Source of the DNA: Lachnospiraceae bacterium
GTDB lineage: Bacteria; Bacillota_A; Clostridia; Lachnospirales; Lachnospiraceae
DNA length: 8,544 nucleotides
Direction of reading: 5' to 3'
NCBI GenBank assembly: GCA_017632755.1
Contig: JAGBQU010000315.1
Span: forward strand, 1-8,544
Part shown: positions 1 through 6,927 of the stretch, in pieces
Position numbering within the stretch: position 1 is the first letter of the stretch
How the letters are laid out: each line of letters starts with the position of its first letter
Position numbers and translations under genes: made by a program
Notes under the pieces: generated by a model
The model's input: only the letters and a program-made list of their open reading frames with translations
The model's database searches: none
What the model was told of the DNA's origin: nothing

Positions 1-1306
1 CTCGGATGGATATGGACGCGGTCTCCGTATCACGGGTCTCTCCCACCATGATGATATCGGGATCCTGACGAAGCAAAGCTCTGAGCCCTACTTCAAAAGT
101 AAGTCCTGCTACCGGATGCACCTGCATCTGATTGAGCTTTGGAAGATTTTTTTCGATCGGATCTTCAATGGTTGAGATATTCACCGGTCGATTGGAAAGT
201 TCTGCCAGCATCATATACAAAGTGGTGGACTTTCCGGAACCGGTCGGACCGGTCAGATAAATAATCCCGTTCAAGGAGCCAAGCATCCTCTGCACCTTTT
301 TATAATTTTCTTCGTCCATGCCAAAGGTATCAGGATGATCGATCGCGGAATTGTTGGCAAGCATACGAAGTACTGCTTTCTCACCAAATGTAGTGGGGAT
401 CATAGACACACGGACGTTTACGATCTGATCCCTGATCCTTACACGGAAGTGCCCGTCCTGCGGAACTCTTCGCTCGGCAATATCCATCTCACCCATGATC
501 TTGATACGCGCAATGAGGGACGCGTGGATGTTTTTCTGTAATGTCACGTATTCCACCATCGCACCGTCGATACGCATACGGACCATGGTCTGTCTCTCGA
601 ACGGCTCGATATGGATATCCGATACATTATCCGCATACGCTTTATCCAGCAAACTGTTCACCAGATTGATGATCGGTGTGTCATCCGATGCATCGGAGGT
701 ATCGATGAGCATCTCATCAACTCCGCCGCCCTCTGTATTCTTATTTGCCGCAGTAACCGCCTCTTTGGCCGCAATCTCCGCATAGTAATAATTGATCGCG
801 TTTTTGAGGGGAGCCGCTTCCGAGATAAACAGATCGATCGTCTTTCCCGTCGTCTGCCTGATATCTTCAATTCCGTACAGATCAAGCGGATCGTTGACCA
901 CCAGTTGCAGATGATCATTTTCCAGTCCGATGGGAAGCATGACATAGTTGGTGGCAAGCTGTTCCGGGATCATGTCCACAGCCTCAATATCAACCTTGAT
1001 ATTCGAAACATCAATCATCTGAAGATTCAGTTTCTCAGCAAGTGCGCCGATCAATTGTTTCTCCGTGACAAAGCCCAATGCGATCAGAATCGCACCGATA
1101 CGCTCTCCTTTGTGCTCCTTTTGATAGGCCAGAGCCTCACCGAGCTGCGCGATTGTTATATACCCCATCTCGATCAATGTGTCACCGAGCCGCAGCTTCC
1201 GAATGGCATTGTTGTCAAATCCGCTGCCGTCGGCGACGGATTGTGCCCCGCTTGCAAATGTCTCCGATGTGGTTAGATAATCCATATCCCCAATTTTTAA
1301 TTTCAT
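1..1306 (-). CDS. pilB: PilB/GspE-family type IV pilus extension ATPase, 3' end cut by window edge
   Basis: This is the cytoplasmic hexameric ATPase that drives pilin polymerisation through PilC. The visible 435 residues start with MKLKIGDMDY and run open to the left edge; the family is usually about 560 residues, so roughly the last 120 are missing. Residues 39-92 form an MshEN-type domain with two RLG/RIG-starting motifs, known in relatives to bind cyclic di-GMP. Residues about 205-320 are the N2 domain, including RVPQDG (280-285) and PTTFGEK (304-310). The Walker A motif is GPTGSGKSTT (353-362), the Asp box STIEDPIE (378-385), and the Walker B region LLRQDPDIIMVGETRD (411-426). The His box and any zinc-binding cysteines would be off-window. 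Retraction PilT lacks this long N-terminus, so this is PilB. The ATG follows pilO by 69 bp; its ribosome site is weak, either GAG at about 7 nt or AAGGA at about 13 nt. Confidence 0.95.
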   Translation of the reverse strand, partial: MKLKIGDMDYLTTSETFASGAQSVADGSGFDNNAIRKLRLGDTLIEMGYITIAQLGEALAYQKEHKGERIGAILIALGFVTEKQLIGALAEKLNLQMIDVSNIKVDIEAVDMIPEQLATNYVMLPIGLENDHLQLVVNDPLDLYGIEDIRQTTGKTIDLFISEAAPLKNAINYYYAEIAAKEAVTAANKNTEGGGVDEMLIDTSDASDDTPIINLVNSLLDKAYADNVSDIHIEPFERQTMVRMRIDGAMVEYVTLQKNIHASLIARIKIMGEMDIAERRVPQDGHFRVRIRDQIVNVRVSMIPTTFGEKAVLRMLANNSAIDHPDTFGMDEENYKKVQRMLGSLNGIIYLTGPTGSGKSTTLYMMLAELSNRPVNISTIEDPIEKNLPKLNQMQVHPVAGLTFEVGLRALLRQDPDIIMVGETRDTETASISIR

Positions 1307-1375
1307 AGCATCACTCTTGTCCTTTTTTGCTTTGTACCATCATCTGCCAACGCCACAGCGCAGGCAGTGCCTCGA

Positions 1376-2155
1376 TTATTGATCGGTGAGTGCCGCATAA
1401 TCAGATCCGTCATACATATACAGGTCAAAGCGTACCACCAAACGTCTTCCATTCTCCCCACCGATATGAGTGAGTTCTCCATTCACATACTGATAAGGCA
1501 GGCTCGTCATATCTGTCCATTCATACGACAGCACCCGCATGGATTCATTTTTGATCAATTCATCCAGAAGCCTGCGCTCCTGCTGCACATCTCCCGCAAC
1601 ATCCAGTTCCATGGTTGTGGCATATACTTCTGCGGCTGTTGTATCGGTCACCGCATAGATCCCATCGTCCGCATGAATTGAAGCAAGCGCATCGACATCT
1701 ACCAGCCCTTCCACCGACTCATCGGAAGCCGCCGGAGCCTCTTCGGTTTCAAGAAGTGCCTCCTTCTCTTCCTTCCAGGCCTCGGAATTTACATACGGAA
1801 GAAGATTTACCGGTTCTCTTGCCGTATTGATCCTGAGATTGTTGACCCGCAGCCCATAGCGCAGTGCACGATCGGTGATCAGGCGGTCGACCTCAGCAGG
1901 GAGCATTTTTTCGTAATACCCGGAGGACAGCTCTCTCACCTTTTCCTCGCAGGTAACCCGGAATGTCTCTAGCATATCCAGCTGAAACAGTTTCATTTTG
2001 ATCGTATCATGCAGTTCCTGCGCCTCAGCTATCTTTTTCTCCAATTTGTTGATCCTCTGGTTCAGGGGTCTGATCCCGATCACAAAGAACAAAGCTACGA
2101 TCACGATCAAGCCGAGCACATACAGTAATTTTTTATCTCTCTCCGTAATTCCCAT
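1376..2155 (-). CDS. pilO: PilO-like inner-membrane alignment protein (259 aa)
   Basis: This is a bitopic membrane protein of the PilO/GspM type, which pairs with PilN to link the cytoplasmic PilM and PilB to PilC. It has a short charged N-terminus (MGITERDKK), one membrane span at about residues 10-28, and a heptad-like coiled coil at about 30-75. A helical part to about 115 follows, then an acidic, Ala/Ser-rich linker (about 124-166), and a C-terminal alpha/beta segment (about 168-250) that fits the family's ferredoxin-like fold. The open frame extends 16 codons further up, but ATG 2155 has a textbook GGAGGTGATC 7 nt upstream, so I use that start. The gene begins 4 nt after the pilM stop and its ribosome site overlaps that stop, which points to translational coupling. 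Sequence identity in PilO is always low, so the call rests on topology and gene order. Confidence 0.85.
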   Translation of the reverse strand: MGITERDKKLLYVLGLIVIVALFFVIGIRPLNQRINKLEKKIAEAQELHDTIKMKLFQLDMLETFRVTCEEKVRELSSGYYEKMLPAEVDRLITDRALRYGLRVNNLRINTAREPVNLLPYVNSEAWKEEKEALLETEEAPAASDESVEGLVDVDALASIHADDGIYAVTDTTAAEVYATTMELDVAGDVQQERRLLDELIKNESMRVLSYEWTDMTSLPYQYVNGELTHIGGENGRRLVVRFDLYMYDGSDYAALTDQ

Positions 2156-2157
2156 CC

Positions 2158-2167
2158 GATCACCTCC
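2158..2167 (-). promoter_or_regulatory. Shine-Dalgarno site of pilO
   Basis: The sequence GGAGGTGATC is a full-length match to the 16S rRNA anti-Shine-Dalgarno end. It sits across the pilM stop codon and sets the pilO start at 2155, ruling out the longer open frame from 2203 that would overlap pilM by 44 nt. Confidence 0.85.
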
Positions 2168-3629
2168 CCGCAAACTCTGACAGACTGCATTCCAGATTGG
2201 CAACCCACTGCCCCGAGCTGTTGATCTCGGAGTAACCGGTGTAGTTCACTTCATAAAAACAGTCCTCACTGTCCAACCTGTCGATGAATGTATTGACCAT
2301 TTCCACATCACGGAATTTGGCGGTGATACCGATAACCCCCTTTGCGGAATCATAGCTGTCAATGGTCACTTCTCCCAGCCCTCTGACTGCATATTCGATC
2401 ACCTGTCTGATCTCAGAGGTGGGAAGCGGATAACTGTCTTTGTTCCTGCTTAGCAGGCGAAGACCATTTACATGATCGGTATACACGGAAACCTTCGCAG
2501 CCGCCTCATCGTACCTCGCAGCCCCTTCCAGATTATCCGGATTCGTATTGTAGGCATTCAGCCCGAGAAGTTCTATCTGCTTGTGTGAATAGGTCACTGC
2601 TCTTGCGATCGTGATCACAAGCATCAACAAAAAGACAAGCATATAGGGAATGGCAAGCTTTAACACTTTCACCTGTTTATCGCGACCTGCAGCGTCGCCT
2701 TTTCCGTACGCTTTCAACAAATTCCTATGATCAGTCAGCGTCATCAGTCCGGCGGTCGGATAAAACAGCGTTTCCAGGGAATTTAACATACTGTGATACC
2801 TGACGCTGCTCATGGTTTTGATATTTTGAACCGTCATCTGTTCTGACAGATTCAGGGAAATCGCACGTTCCACGTTCTGCGAATCATCCGCAGTCATACC
2901 TGCCAGATAGATATGCGAGATCGTGCCTTCCACTTTCTCCGACTTGGAAAACTGCACGATCTGGCTGATGGTATTGGACAACTCTGCCGCAAACTCCAGC
3001 GTTCCGGAATCGTGAAAGATCCTGGCTGTGGTGGAGTAAAAATATTCTCCTTTTACAAGATAGATCGCCGTCACGGTCATTCCGTCACGGAGCATGACCA
3101 CACTGTCGACATCCGGCGCAAACTTCAGTTTTTTTAAAAAATTGATCGAAACCCCGATACCGCTGTTGATCTCTTTAAGCTCAATTCCCGCTCCCTCAAA
3201 TACATTCACATAATTTGCGATAAACTCCACATCGGCGATCTCGGTACACACCTTCATCGTTCTGGTCTTCTGATCCGTTCCGATCACATAAAATCCAAGC
3301 AGTCGTTTGCGTTCTCCGCTCCGCTCCTCAAACTCACGTGCAAGATATACGTCCGCCTTGCTGCGCGACATGATGGGCATATCAAGCACACGGACAGATA
3401 TCTGCGGCGTATTGATCACCAGCCTGATCCCTTTTCGCGGCAGGCGGTGCCGTTTCCACATCCCTAAAAGCGCAGCCTCAAGCACTTCGGGATCGGTGAT
3501 GACACCATTCAAAAAACAGCCCTCCGGCATCTGTATAGAGTGTACACGGCTGACAGTCACGCCCTTTCCGGTACTATTCCCTCTCACAACTTCAATATCC
3601 GTATTGGATAAATAAACAGTCAATCCCAT
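2160..3629 (-). CDS. pilM: PilM-PilN fusion protein with GspL-like topology (489 aa)
   Basis: Residues 1 to about 305 are a cytoplasmic, PilM-like (actin-fold) region. One membrane span lies at about 324-344 (core YMLVFLLMLVITIA), then a helical stretch to about 400 and an alpha/beta domain at about 403-486 that fits PilN. In most species PilM and PilN are separate and PilM grips a short PilN N-terminal peptide; here the two are joined, as in GspL of type II secretion and in the PilMN described in Clostridioides difficile. The usual PilM opening with a DxG phosphate-binding loop is not seen: the N-terminus reads MGLTVYLSNTDIEVVRG, so nucleotide binding may be lost. The start is ATG 3629 behind GGGGG/AAGGA, 11 nt after the pilC stop. 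The fusion is intact in one frame with no sign of frameshift. Role: scaffold linking PilB and PilC to PilO. The symbol pilMN would suit equally. Confidence 0.87.
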   Translation of the reverse strand: MGLTVYLSNTDIEVVRGNSTGKGVTVSRVHSIQMPEGCFLNGVITDPEVLEAALLGMWKRHRLPRKGIRLVINTPQISVRVLDMPIMSRSKADVYLAREFEERSGERKRLLGFYVIGTDQKTRTMKVCTEIADVEFIANYVNVFEGAGIELKEINSGIGVSINFLKKLKFAPDVDSVVMLRDGMTVTAIYLVKGEYFYSTTARIFHDSGTLEFAAELSNTISQIVQFSKSEKVEGTISHIYLAGMTADDSQNVERAISLNLSEQMTVQNIKTMSSVRYHSMLNSLETLFYPTAGLMTLTDHRNLLKAYGKGDAAGRDKQVKVLKLAIPYMLVFLLMLVITIARAVTYSHKQIELLGLNAYNTNPDNLEGAARYDEAAAKVSVYTDHVNGLRLLSRNKDSYPLPTSEIRQVIEYAVRGLGEVTIDSYDSAKGVIGITAKFRDVEMVNTFIDRLDSEDCFYEVNYTGYSEINSSGQWVANLECSLSEFAGR

Positions 3630-3640
3630 GTCCTTCCCCC

Positions 3641-4837
3641 TCAGTTTGCTCCGATCTGCTGATACGACTGATAGATCGGTACGATCACAGAGATCATGAT
3701 AAATCCAACGATCACTGCCATCACAACGATCATGACCGGCTCCAGATATGCCACCATCTGATTCACAGCTCTCTCTGATTCAAACTCCATATTGTCCGCG
3801 AACGAATTCAGCATGGTATCCAGAGCGCCCGACTCCTCGCCGACGCGGATCGACGACTCGAGCTTTTTGACAAAGCCGTCCACTTTCCCTATGGAGCTGC
3901 TTAAGGTTTCTCCTGCCATGGTATTTGCGATCACACGCTTAAATTGCCGCTCGATATACAGATTCCCGATCGTCTTGCTCGCAATGTCCAGACAGGAAAT
4001 GATCGGAATGCCCGCACCGTACAAAGAACTCAGCGTTCGCGCAAATCTCGCCGTATATATGATCTTAAACAATTTTCCGATCTTCGGAATATGTATCTGT
4101 ATGCTGTCAAGCACATAACAGACTGCCGGAATCTTTTTCAAAAAATATCCCAACAGAAAACACACACATCCGGCTATGATGAGTACATACCAATATCCCT
4201 TCACAAAATCGCTGATGGCCAGCATCACTCTGGTCGGAAGTGGCAGGGATGGCATGGATGAGAACAGAGATTCAAACTGCGGCATGACAAAACCGAAAAT
4301 AACCGCGATCACCAAAACGATCAGACCGCCAAGTATTTTCGGGTAGGTTGTCGCACTCTTTACCTTTGCGTTGAGCCGATCCTCCTTCATATACTGATCT
4401 GCGACGCGAAGCGCCGTTTCATCCAGACCGCCGCTTGATTCTGCTGCCCGGAACATATTCACGATCAGATGGGGGAATACCCCTCTCATGGATTCCATTG
4501 CCGCAGAAAGCGGTACGCCCTGCGTAACCTCTCTGGTCACTTCCTGATAGATCTTTCGCTCATATGCTGTGGCACTCTCATCTTCCGCCAGCATCTGGAG
4601 ACTTCGTACCAGCGGAACGCCGGCTCGTATCAAGGTTCCGATCTGTCTGGCATATTCCGAGAGAGCCTTCGCTTTCAGGGGCTTATAATTCGCCGTTTTC
4701 GTCAGATTCTTTGCCTCTATGAGCATCAGGTTCCTTTGCTTTAAGCGTTCATGCAGATCCTGCTCATCTCCGGCAGTTAAAACACCCGTAACTTTTTTCC
4801 CTTCCGCGTTTTGTGCCTTATATTTAAAATTAGGCAT
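3641..4837 (-). CDS. pilC: PilC/GspF-family inner-membrane platform protein (398 aa)
   Basis: This polytopic membrane protein is the platform on which PilB turns to add pilins. It opens with MPNFKYKAQNAEGKKVTGVL, a hallmark of the family. Two homologous T2SSF domains are visible. The first has YARQIGTLIRAGVPLVRSL (62-80) and FRAAESSGGLDE (129-140). The second has FARTLSSLYGAGIPIISCL (265-283) and IRVGEESGALD (330-340). Membrane spans lie at about 169-187, 215-233 and 366-388, and the length matches the family norm of about 400. The open frame reaches a TTG at 4855, but ATG 4837 has GGGAGG 8 nt upstream and gives the conserved N-terminus. The gap to the upstream gene is 27 nt, so the two are probably co-transcribed. 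Confidence 0.96.
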   Translation of the reverse strand: MPNFKYKAQNAEGKKVTGVLTAGDEQDLHERLKQRNLMLIEAKNLTKTANYKPLKAKALSEYARQIGTLIRAGVPLVRSLQMLAEDESATAYERKIYQEVTREVTQGVPLSAAMESMRGVFPHLIVNMFRAAESSGGLDETALRVADQYMKEDRLNAKVKSATTYPKILGGLIVLVIAVIFGFVMPQFESLFSSMPSLPLPTRVMLAISDFVKGYWYVLIIAGCVCFLLGYFLKKIPAVCYVLDSIQIHIPKIGKLFKIIYTARFARTLSSLYGAGIPIISCLDIASKTIGNLYIERQFKRVIANTMAGETLSSSIGKVDGFVKKLESSIRVGEESGALDTMLNSFADNMEFESERAVNQMVAYLEPVMIVVMAVIVGFIMISVIVPIYQSYQQIGAN

Positions 4838-4845
4838 AACGACAT

Positions 4846-4851
4846 CCTCCC
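4846..4851 (-). promoter_or_regulatory. Shine-Dalgarno site of pilC
   Basis: GGGAGG lies 8 nt before ATG 4837. The alternative TTG at 4855 would sit upstream of this site and has no site of its own. Confidence 0.8.
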
Positions 4852-4864
4852 GCAAAAAAACATC

Positions 4865-5326
4865 TCAATGATACTCCAACAATTTCAGGGCATAATAGCC
4901 ATCCCATATCGGCGAACCGTCTTCATCCTGCCGGAACAGGACGATATATCGATTCTTCTGATACGAGAACGCCGCCGGCTCATTATGCTCCTCATCCCAT
5001 GCCTGCAATACGATCTCACCGTCGGCCTCTGCCAGTTCCAGAATCTGCTCCTCCATGTTTCTCTCCAGACCGCCCGGCGCAGCCGGCTGAAACAAAGCTT
5101 TTCCCAACCCGTACTGCTGCACCGCTTTCATCTTCATAGCGATCCGCACATCCTTCGCCTCACGCATCGCGCCGCGCACGCCCGAATTGATACCAAGCCA
5201 GGCAAAGATCACACACGCACACACCGCGGCGATGACTGTCGCAAAAACATAGCCCAATATGCGATTTCTCAGATAATGATCGGTTGTCCCTACCACATCA
5301 TAATGGTTCTGATCCCTGACTCCCAT
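4865..5326 (-). CDS. Unrecognised single-span membrane protein of the pilus operon (153 aa)
   Basis: I do not recognise this protein. It has a hydrophilic N-terminus of about 24 residues ending in LRNRIL, one hydrophobic span at about 26-44 (GYVFATVIAAVCACVIFAW), then a basic amphipathic helix (about 50-76). A glycine/proline turn (PAAPGG, 81-86) and a mixed acidic C-terminal domain to 153 follow. Positive charge before the span predicts N-in, C-out. The order leader, span, amphipathic helix and C-terminal domain resembles a pilin, but the span has no Glu5 and no convincing prepilin cleavage context, although Gly25 sits at its edge. The open frame starts at TTG 5338; ATG 5326 with GAGG 6 nt upstream is better. 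It lies between pilA and pilC, so a role in pilus assembly is likely but inferred. Alternatives are a divergent minor pilin or a lineage-specific assembly factor. Confidence 0.8.
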   Translation of the reverse strand: MGVRDQNHYDVVGTTDHYLRNRILGYVFATVIAAVCACVIFAWLGINSGVRGAMREAKDVRIAMKMKAVQQYGLGKALFQPAAPGGLERNMEEQILELAEADGEIVLQAWDEEHNEPAAFSYQKNRYIVLFRQDEDGSPIWDGYYALKLLEYH

Positions 5327-5353
5327 AACAATCCTCAACTCACGTACATAAGA

Positions 5354-5385
5354 ATGCCCTTCTCCGTTGTGCCAGAGAAGGGCAT
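5354..5385 (-). terminator. Inverted repeat after pilA: attenuating terminator or mRNA-stabilising hairpin
   Basis: A perfect 11-bp stem (arms 5354-5364 and 5375-5385, ATGCCCTTCTC with its complement) closes a 10-nt loop. It starts 17 nt after the pilA stop and ends 27 nt before the next ATG. On the transcribed strand it is followed by ATTCTTATG, only a weak U-run, so full termination is doubtful. Partial attenuation, or protection of the pilA mRNA 3' end, fits better. Confidence 0.65.
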
Positions 5386-5402
5386 ACTACTCAAGAAATA
5401 AC

Positions 5403-5858
5403 TTACGGTGTCGGCGCAGTGATCGTCATGCCGTCCGTATCCCATGTTCCATCCGCTTTCATGTCTATGGTAATGGTATTGCCGTCCTGTGACACAAATG
5501 TCAGATCATCGATCGCAGAAACTGTAAACTCCATATGAGCGGAACCTGTCAAGTATGTAATCGTACCGCTGGTAACACCCGTCGGATCGACAAGCTTATT
5601 GACATTGGTAAGGTCATCACCTGTCAGTGCAACAGGACTTCCCGCCTTTGCATAATTCTCATCGTTGACCGCCTGGATCGCAGTATAGACGGAGCGCGCC
5701 TCCTCGAGATACCTGGAGTTTCTTGCCCTGTCAAGGTATCCGAGCAGTGCCGGTACAAGTAATGCAGCCAGGATCGCCAGGATCACCAGCACGATGATCA
5801 GCTCCACAAGCGTAAAGCCTTTTTGATCCTTTTTAAATTCCTCCCATCTTTTCTTCAT
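5403..5858 (-). CDS. pilA: Major type IV pilin PilA, prepilin (151 aa)
   Basis: This is a canonical prepilin. A 14-residue basic leader, MKKRWEEFKKDQKG, is cut before Phe1 of FTLVELIIVLVILAILAALL, with Glu5 and Pro22 in place. The mature protein would be 137 residues. The N-terminal helix continues to about mature residue 50 (YLEEARSVYTAIQAV), and a small Thr/Asp/Gly-rich beta domain follows, ending in ITAPTP. There are no cysteines, so the disulfide-bounded D-region of Gram-negative pilins is absent, as is common in clostridial pilins. The gene has AGGAGG 8 nt before ATG 5858, its own strong promoter, and a hairpin after the stop, all suiting the most abundant subunit. The small size, canonical leader and private promoter favour the major pilin over a minor one; that is inference. 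Confidence 0.93.
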   Translation of the reverse strand: MKKRWEEFKKDQKGFTLVELIIVLVILAILAALLVPALLGYLDRARNSRYLEEARSVYTAIQAVNDENYAKAGSPVALTGDDLTNVNKLVDPTGVTSGTITYLTGSAHMEFTVSAIDDLTFVSQDGNTITIDMKADGTWDTDGMTITAPTP

Positions 5859-5866
5859 CTTTTCAT

Positions 5867-5872
5867 CCTCCT
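5867..5872 (-). promoter_or_regulatory. Shine-Dalgarno site of pilA
   Basis: AGGAGG lies 8 nt upstream of ATG 5858, the strongest class of ribosome site, matching a highly translated structural subunit. Confidence 0.8.
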
Positions 5873-5907
5873 TTTGTATGTTTTTTAAATTGTTTCAAAT
5901 TTAAACT

Positions 5908-5917
5908 ATGTGCACAT
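5908..5917 (-). promoter_or_regulatory. 10-bp palindrome at the pilA transcription start
   Basis: ATGTGCACAT is a perfect palindrome that overlaps the last two bases of the predicted -10 box and covers the likely start site near 5909. It shares the core TGTGCA with the tandem repeats about 50 bp upstream. It could be an operator for a repressor; function is inferred from position only. Confidence 0.35.
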
Positions 5918-5944
5918 TATAGCATAAGATTTGGCTTTTGTGAA
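5916..5944 (-). promoter_or_regulatory. Predicted sigma-A promoter of pilA
   Basis: TTCACA (5944-5939) is a 5 of 6 match to the -35 box. After exactly 17 bp comes TATAAT (5921-5916), a perfect -10, preceded by TGC, which makes an extended -10. The predicted start near 5909 gives a leader of about 50 nt. The promoter lies inside the operon, so pilA and the downstream assembly genes can be transcribed independently of the upstream minor pilins. Confidence 0.82.
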
Positions 5945-5959
5945 GAGGACTTAGCAGAA

Positions 5960-5983
5960 TTGCACAATTTTTTGCACAATTTT
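5960..5983 (-). repeat. Perfect 12-bp tandem direct repeat upstream of the pilA promoter
   Basis: Two adjacent copies of AAAATTGTGCAA (plus strand TTGCACAATTTT at 5960-5971 and 5972-5983) lie 15 bp upstream of the -35 box. The upstream position, near one helical turn of spacing, suits an activator site or an AT-rich UP-like element. It begins within 6 bp of the stop of the preceding gene. Confidence 0.6.
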
Positions 5984-5988
5984 TTTCG

Positions 5989-6861
5989 TCAGGAATCCGC
6001 CTCCGGTCCATCACTGTAGAGCGTATTCCCGCTTTTGTAATAAACCGTATTTTGCAGATCCACTCTCCGCCTCTTTTCACAGACGATTTCTTCCCCTTCT
6101 CTTACCCTGACTGTGACATCCACCGAATATACCATCTGGTTGCCCACAGGATCCGTAACCGGTTTCACCTGAAACAACAGCGCAACCGTATAATCCTGAT
6201 AGGACTGTCTCGGCAGTTTTTCCTGTGCATGCCACACAACTTTCTGCGCCGTCAGCCCCGTAAACTTTCCGGAAGCATCTGCGGAGGTTCCGGTCACGAT
6301 GGTGTCCATGAACAGGTTCTTGTACCCCATGATCCGGCTTTCGGGATAGCGGCTGTAATATCGCATCGTCAGATAATTTGGCGCAAGATCCGCATTTGAA
6401 ACAAGGCTTCCGTCAATCAGGATCTCTTTTTTTCCATCCTCACCGATCAGTACATCCCCGCAGCCGCCCGCATCAATCTGAACAGCCGTCGCGGCGTCGT
6501 TAATATTTGATGCCACATATTCTATCGTTGTCCCCTCATATACACCTCCTGCCGCCGCAGCCGGCACAAGCATCCCATGTTCGTCTTCCTTTCGGAGCTT
6601 CACGTATCCGTTCAACCCCTCACCCGATCCTTGCATGGAACGGATCTCATCCTTGACCTCGGATAAAACGAGATCGGCGACCGTGTACGCATGCATTGTC
6701 TTTGTCTCACTGTAATAAAACAAAATGGCATGGGAGACACACATGGTCGTCATTGTCAGAAACGCTGCAACCAGAGCAAATGTGACGATCAGTTCCACCA
6801 TGGTTGCCCCGCGATTATTCGGTTGGAAATGCCGCGCTTTCTTTTTTACCAACTTTAACAT
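5989..6861 (-). CDS. Minor pilin, GspJ/PilW-like prepilin (290 aa)
   Basis: This is a prepilin with an 18-residue basic leader, MLKLVKKKARHFQPNNRG, cut before ATMVELIVTFALVAAF with Glu5 present. The hydrophobic helix runs to about residue 48. The mature part of 272 residues is large for a pilin and suits GspJ/PilW, the biggest Glu5-containing minor subunit of the initiation complex. It has three cysteines: one in the helix region, one in the Gly-rich AGGCGDV stretch and one in EIVCEKRRR near the end. The last two could pair after export. The start ATG 6861 has a modest GGGA about 7 nt upstream. It follows the PilV-like gene after 95 bp and is the last gene before the pilA promoter. Assignment to GspJ/PilW is by size, leader and order; membership of the prepilin class is firm. 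Confidence 0.85.
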   Translation of the reverse strand: MLKLVKKKARHFQPNNRGATMVELIVTFALVAAFLTMTTMCVSHAILFYYSETKTMHAYTVADLVLSEVKDEIRSMQGSGEGLNGYVKLRKEDEHGMLVPAAAAGGVYEGTTIEYVASNINDAATAVQIDAGGCGDVLIGEDGKKEILIDGSLVSNADLAPNYLTMRYYSRYPESRIMGYKNLFMDTIVTGTSADASGKFTGLTAQKVVWHAQEKLPRQSYQDYTVALLFQVKPVTDPVGNQMVYSVDVTVRVREGEEIVCEKRRRVDLQNTVYYKSGNTLYSDGPEADS

Positions 6862-6883
6862 CTCTTTTCCCTGTTTGCCTTCC

Positions 6884-6927
6884 GGGACGGTCCGACCTTT
6901 CCTTTAGCCAAGGTATCGGCCTGTCCC
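6884..6927 (-). other. Imperfect inverted repeat between two minor pilin genes
   Basis: Arms 6884-6895 and 6916-6927 pair as GGGAC/GTCCC, GG/CC and CCGA/TCGG, 11 bp broken by one single-base bulge on each side, around a 20-nt loop. It occupies the 95-bp gap between the PilV-like and PilW-like genes. No T-run follows on the transcribed strand, so it is not an obvious terminator; it may be a processing or stability element, or chance. Confidence 0.3.

Noticed and set aside
611..1276. 221-codon open frame on the plus strand opposite pilB
   Set aside because: It is fully antisense to a well-supported ATPase, has no ribosome site, and its Arg/His/Ile-rich translation looks like a frame shadow.
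1344..1367. Hairpin in the 69-bp pilO-pilB gap (CTGCC/GGCAG with an inner CGC/GCG)
   Set aside because: The stem is short and broken by an internal loop, with no T-run; too weak to list as a terminator.
4854..4860. Run of seven T on the transcribed strand between the 153-aa gene and pilC, as a terminator tail
   Set aside because: No stem-loop precedes it, and it lies directly before the pilC ribosome site.
4811..5401. 196-codon open frame on the plus strand opposite the 153-aa gene
   Set aside because: No recognisable features and no start signal; it crosses an intergenic hairpin and is best explained by composition.
5859..5988. Cyclic di-GMP riboswitch in front of pilA, as in C. difficile
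   Set aside because: The predicted transcribed leader is only about 50 nt and shows no suitable paired structure.
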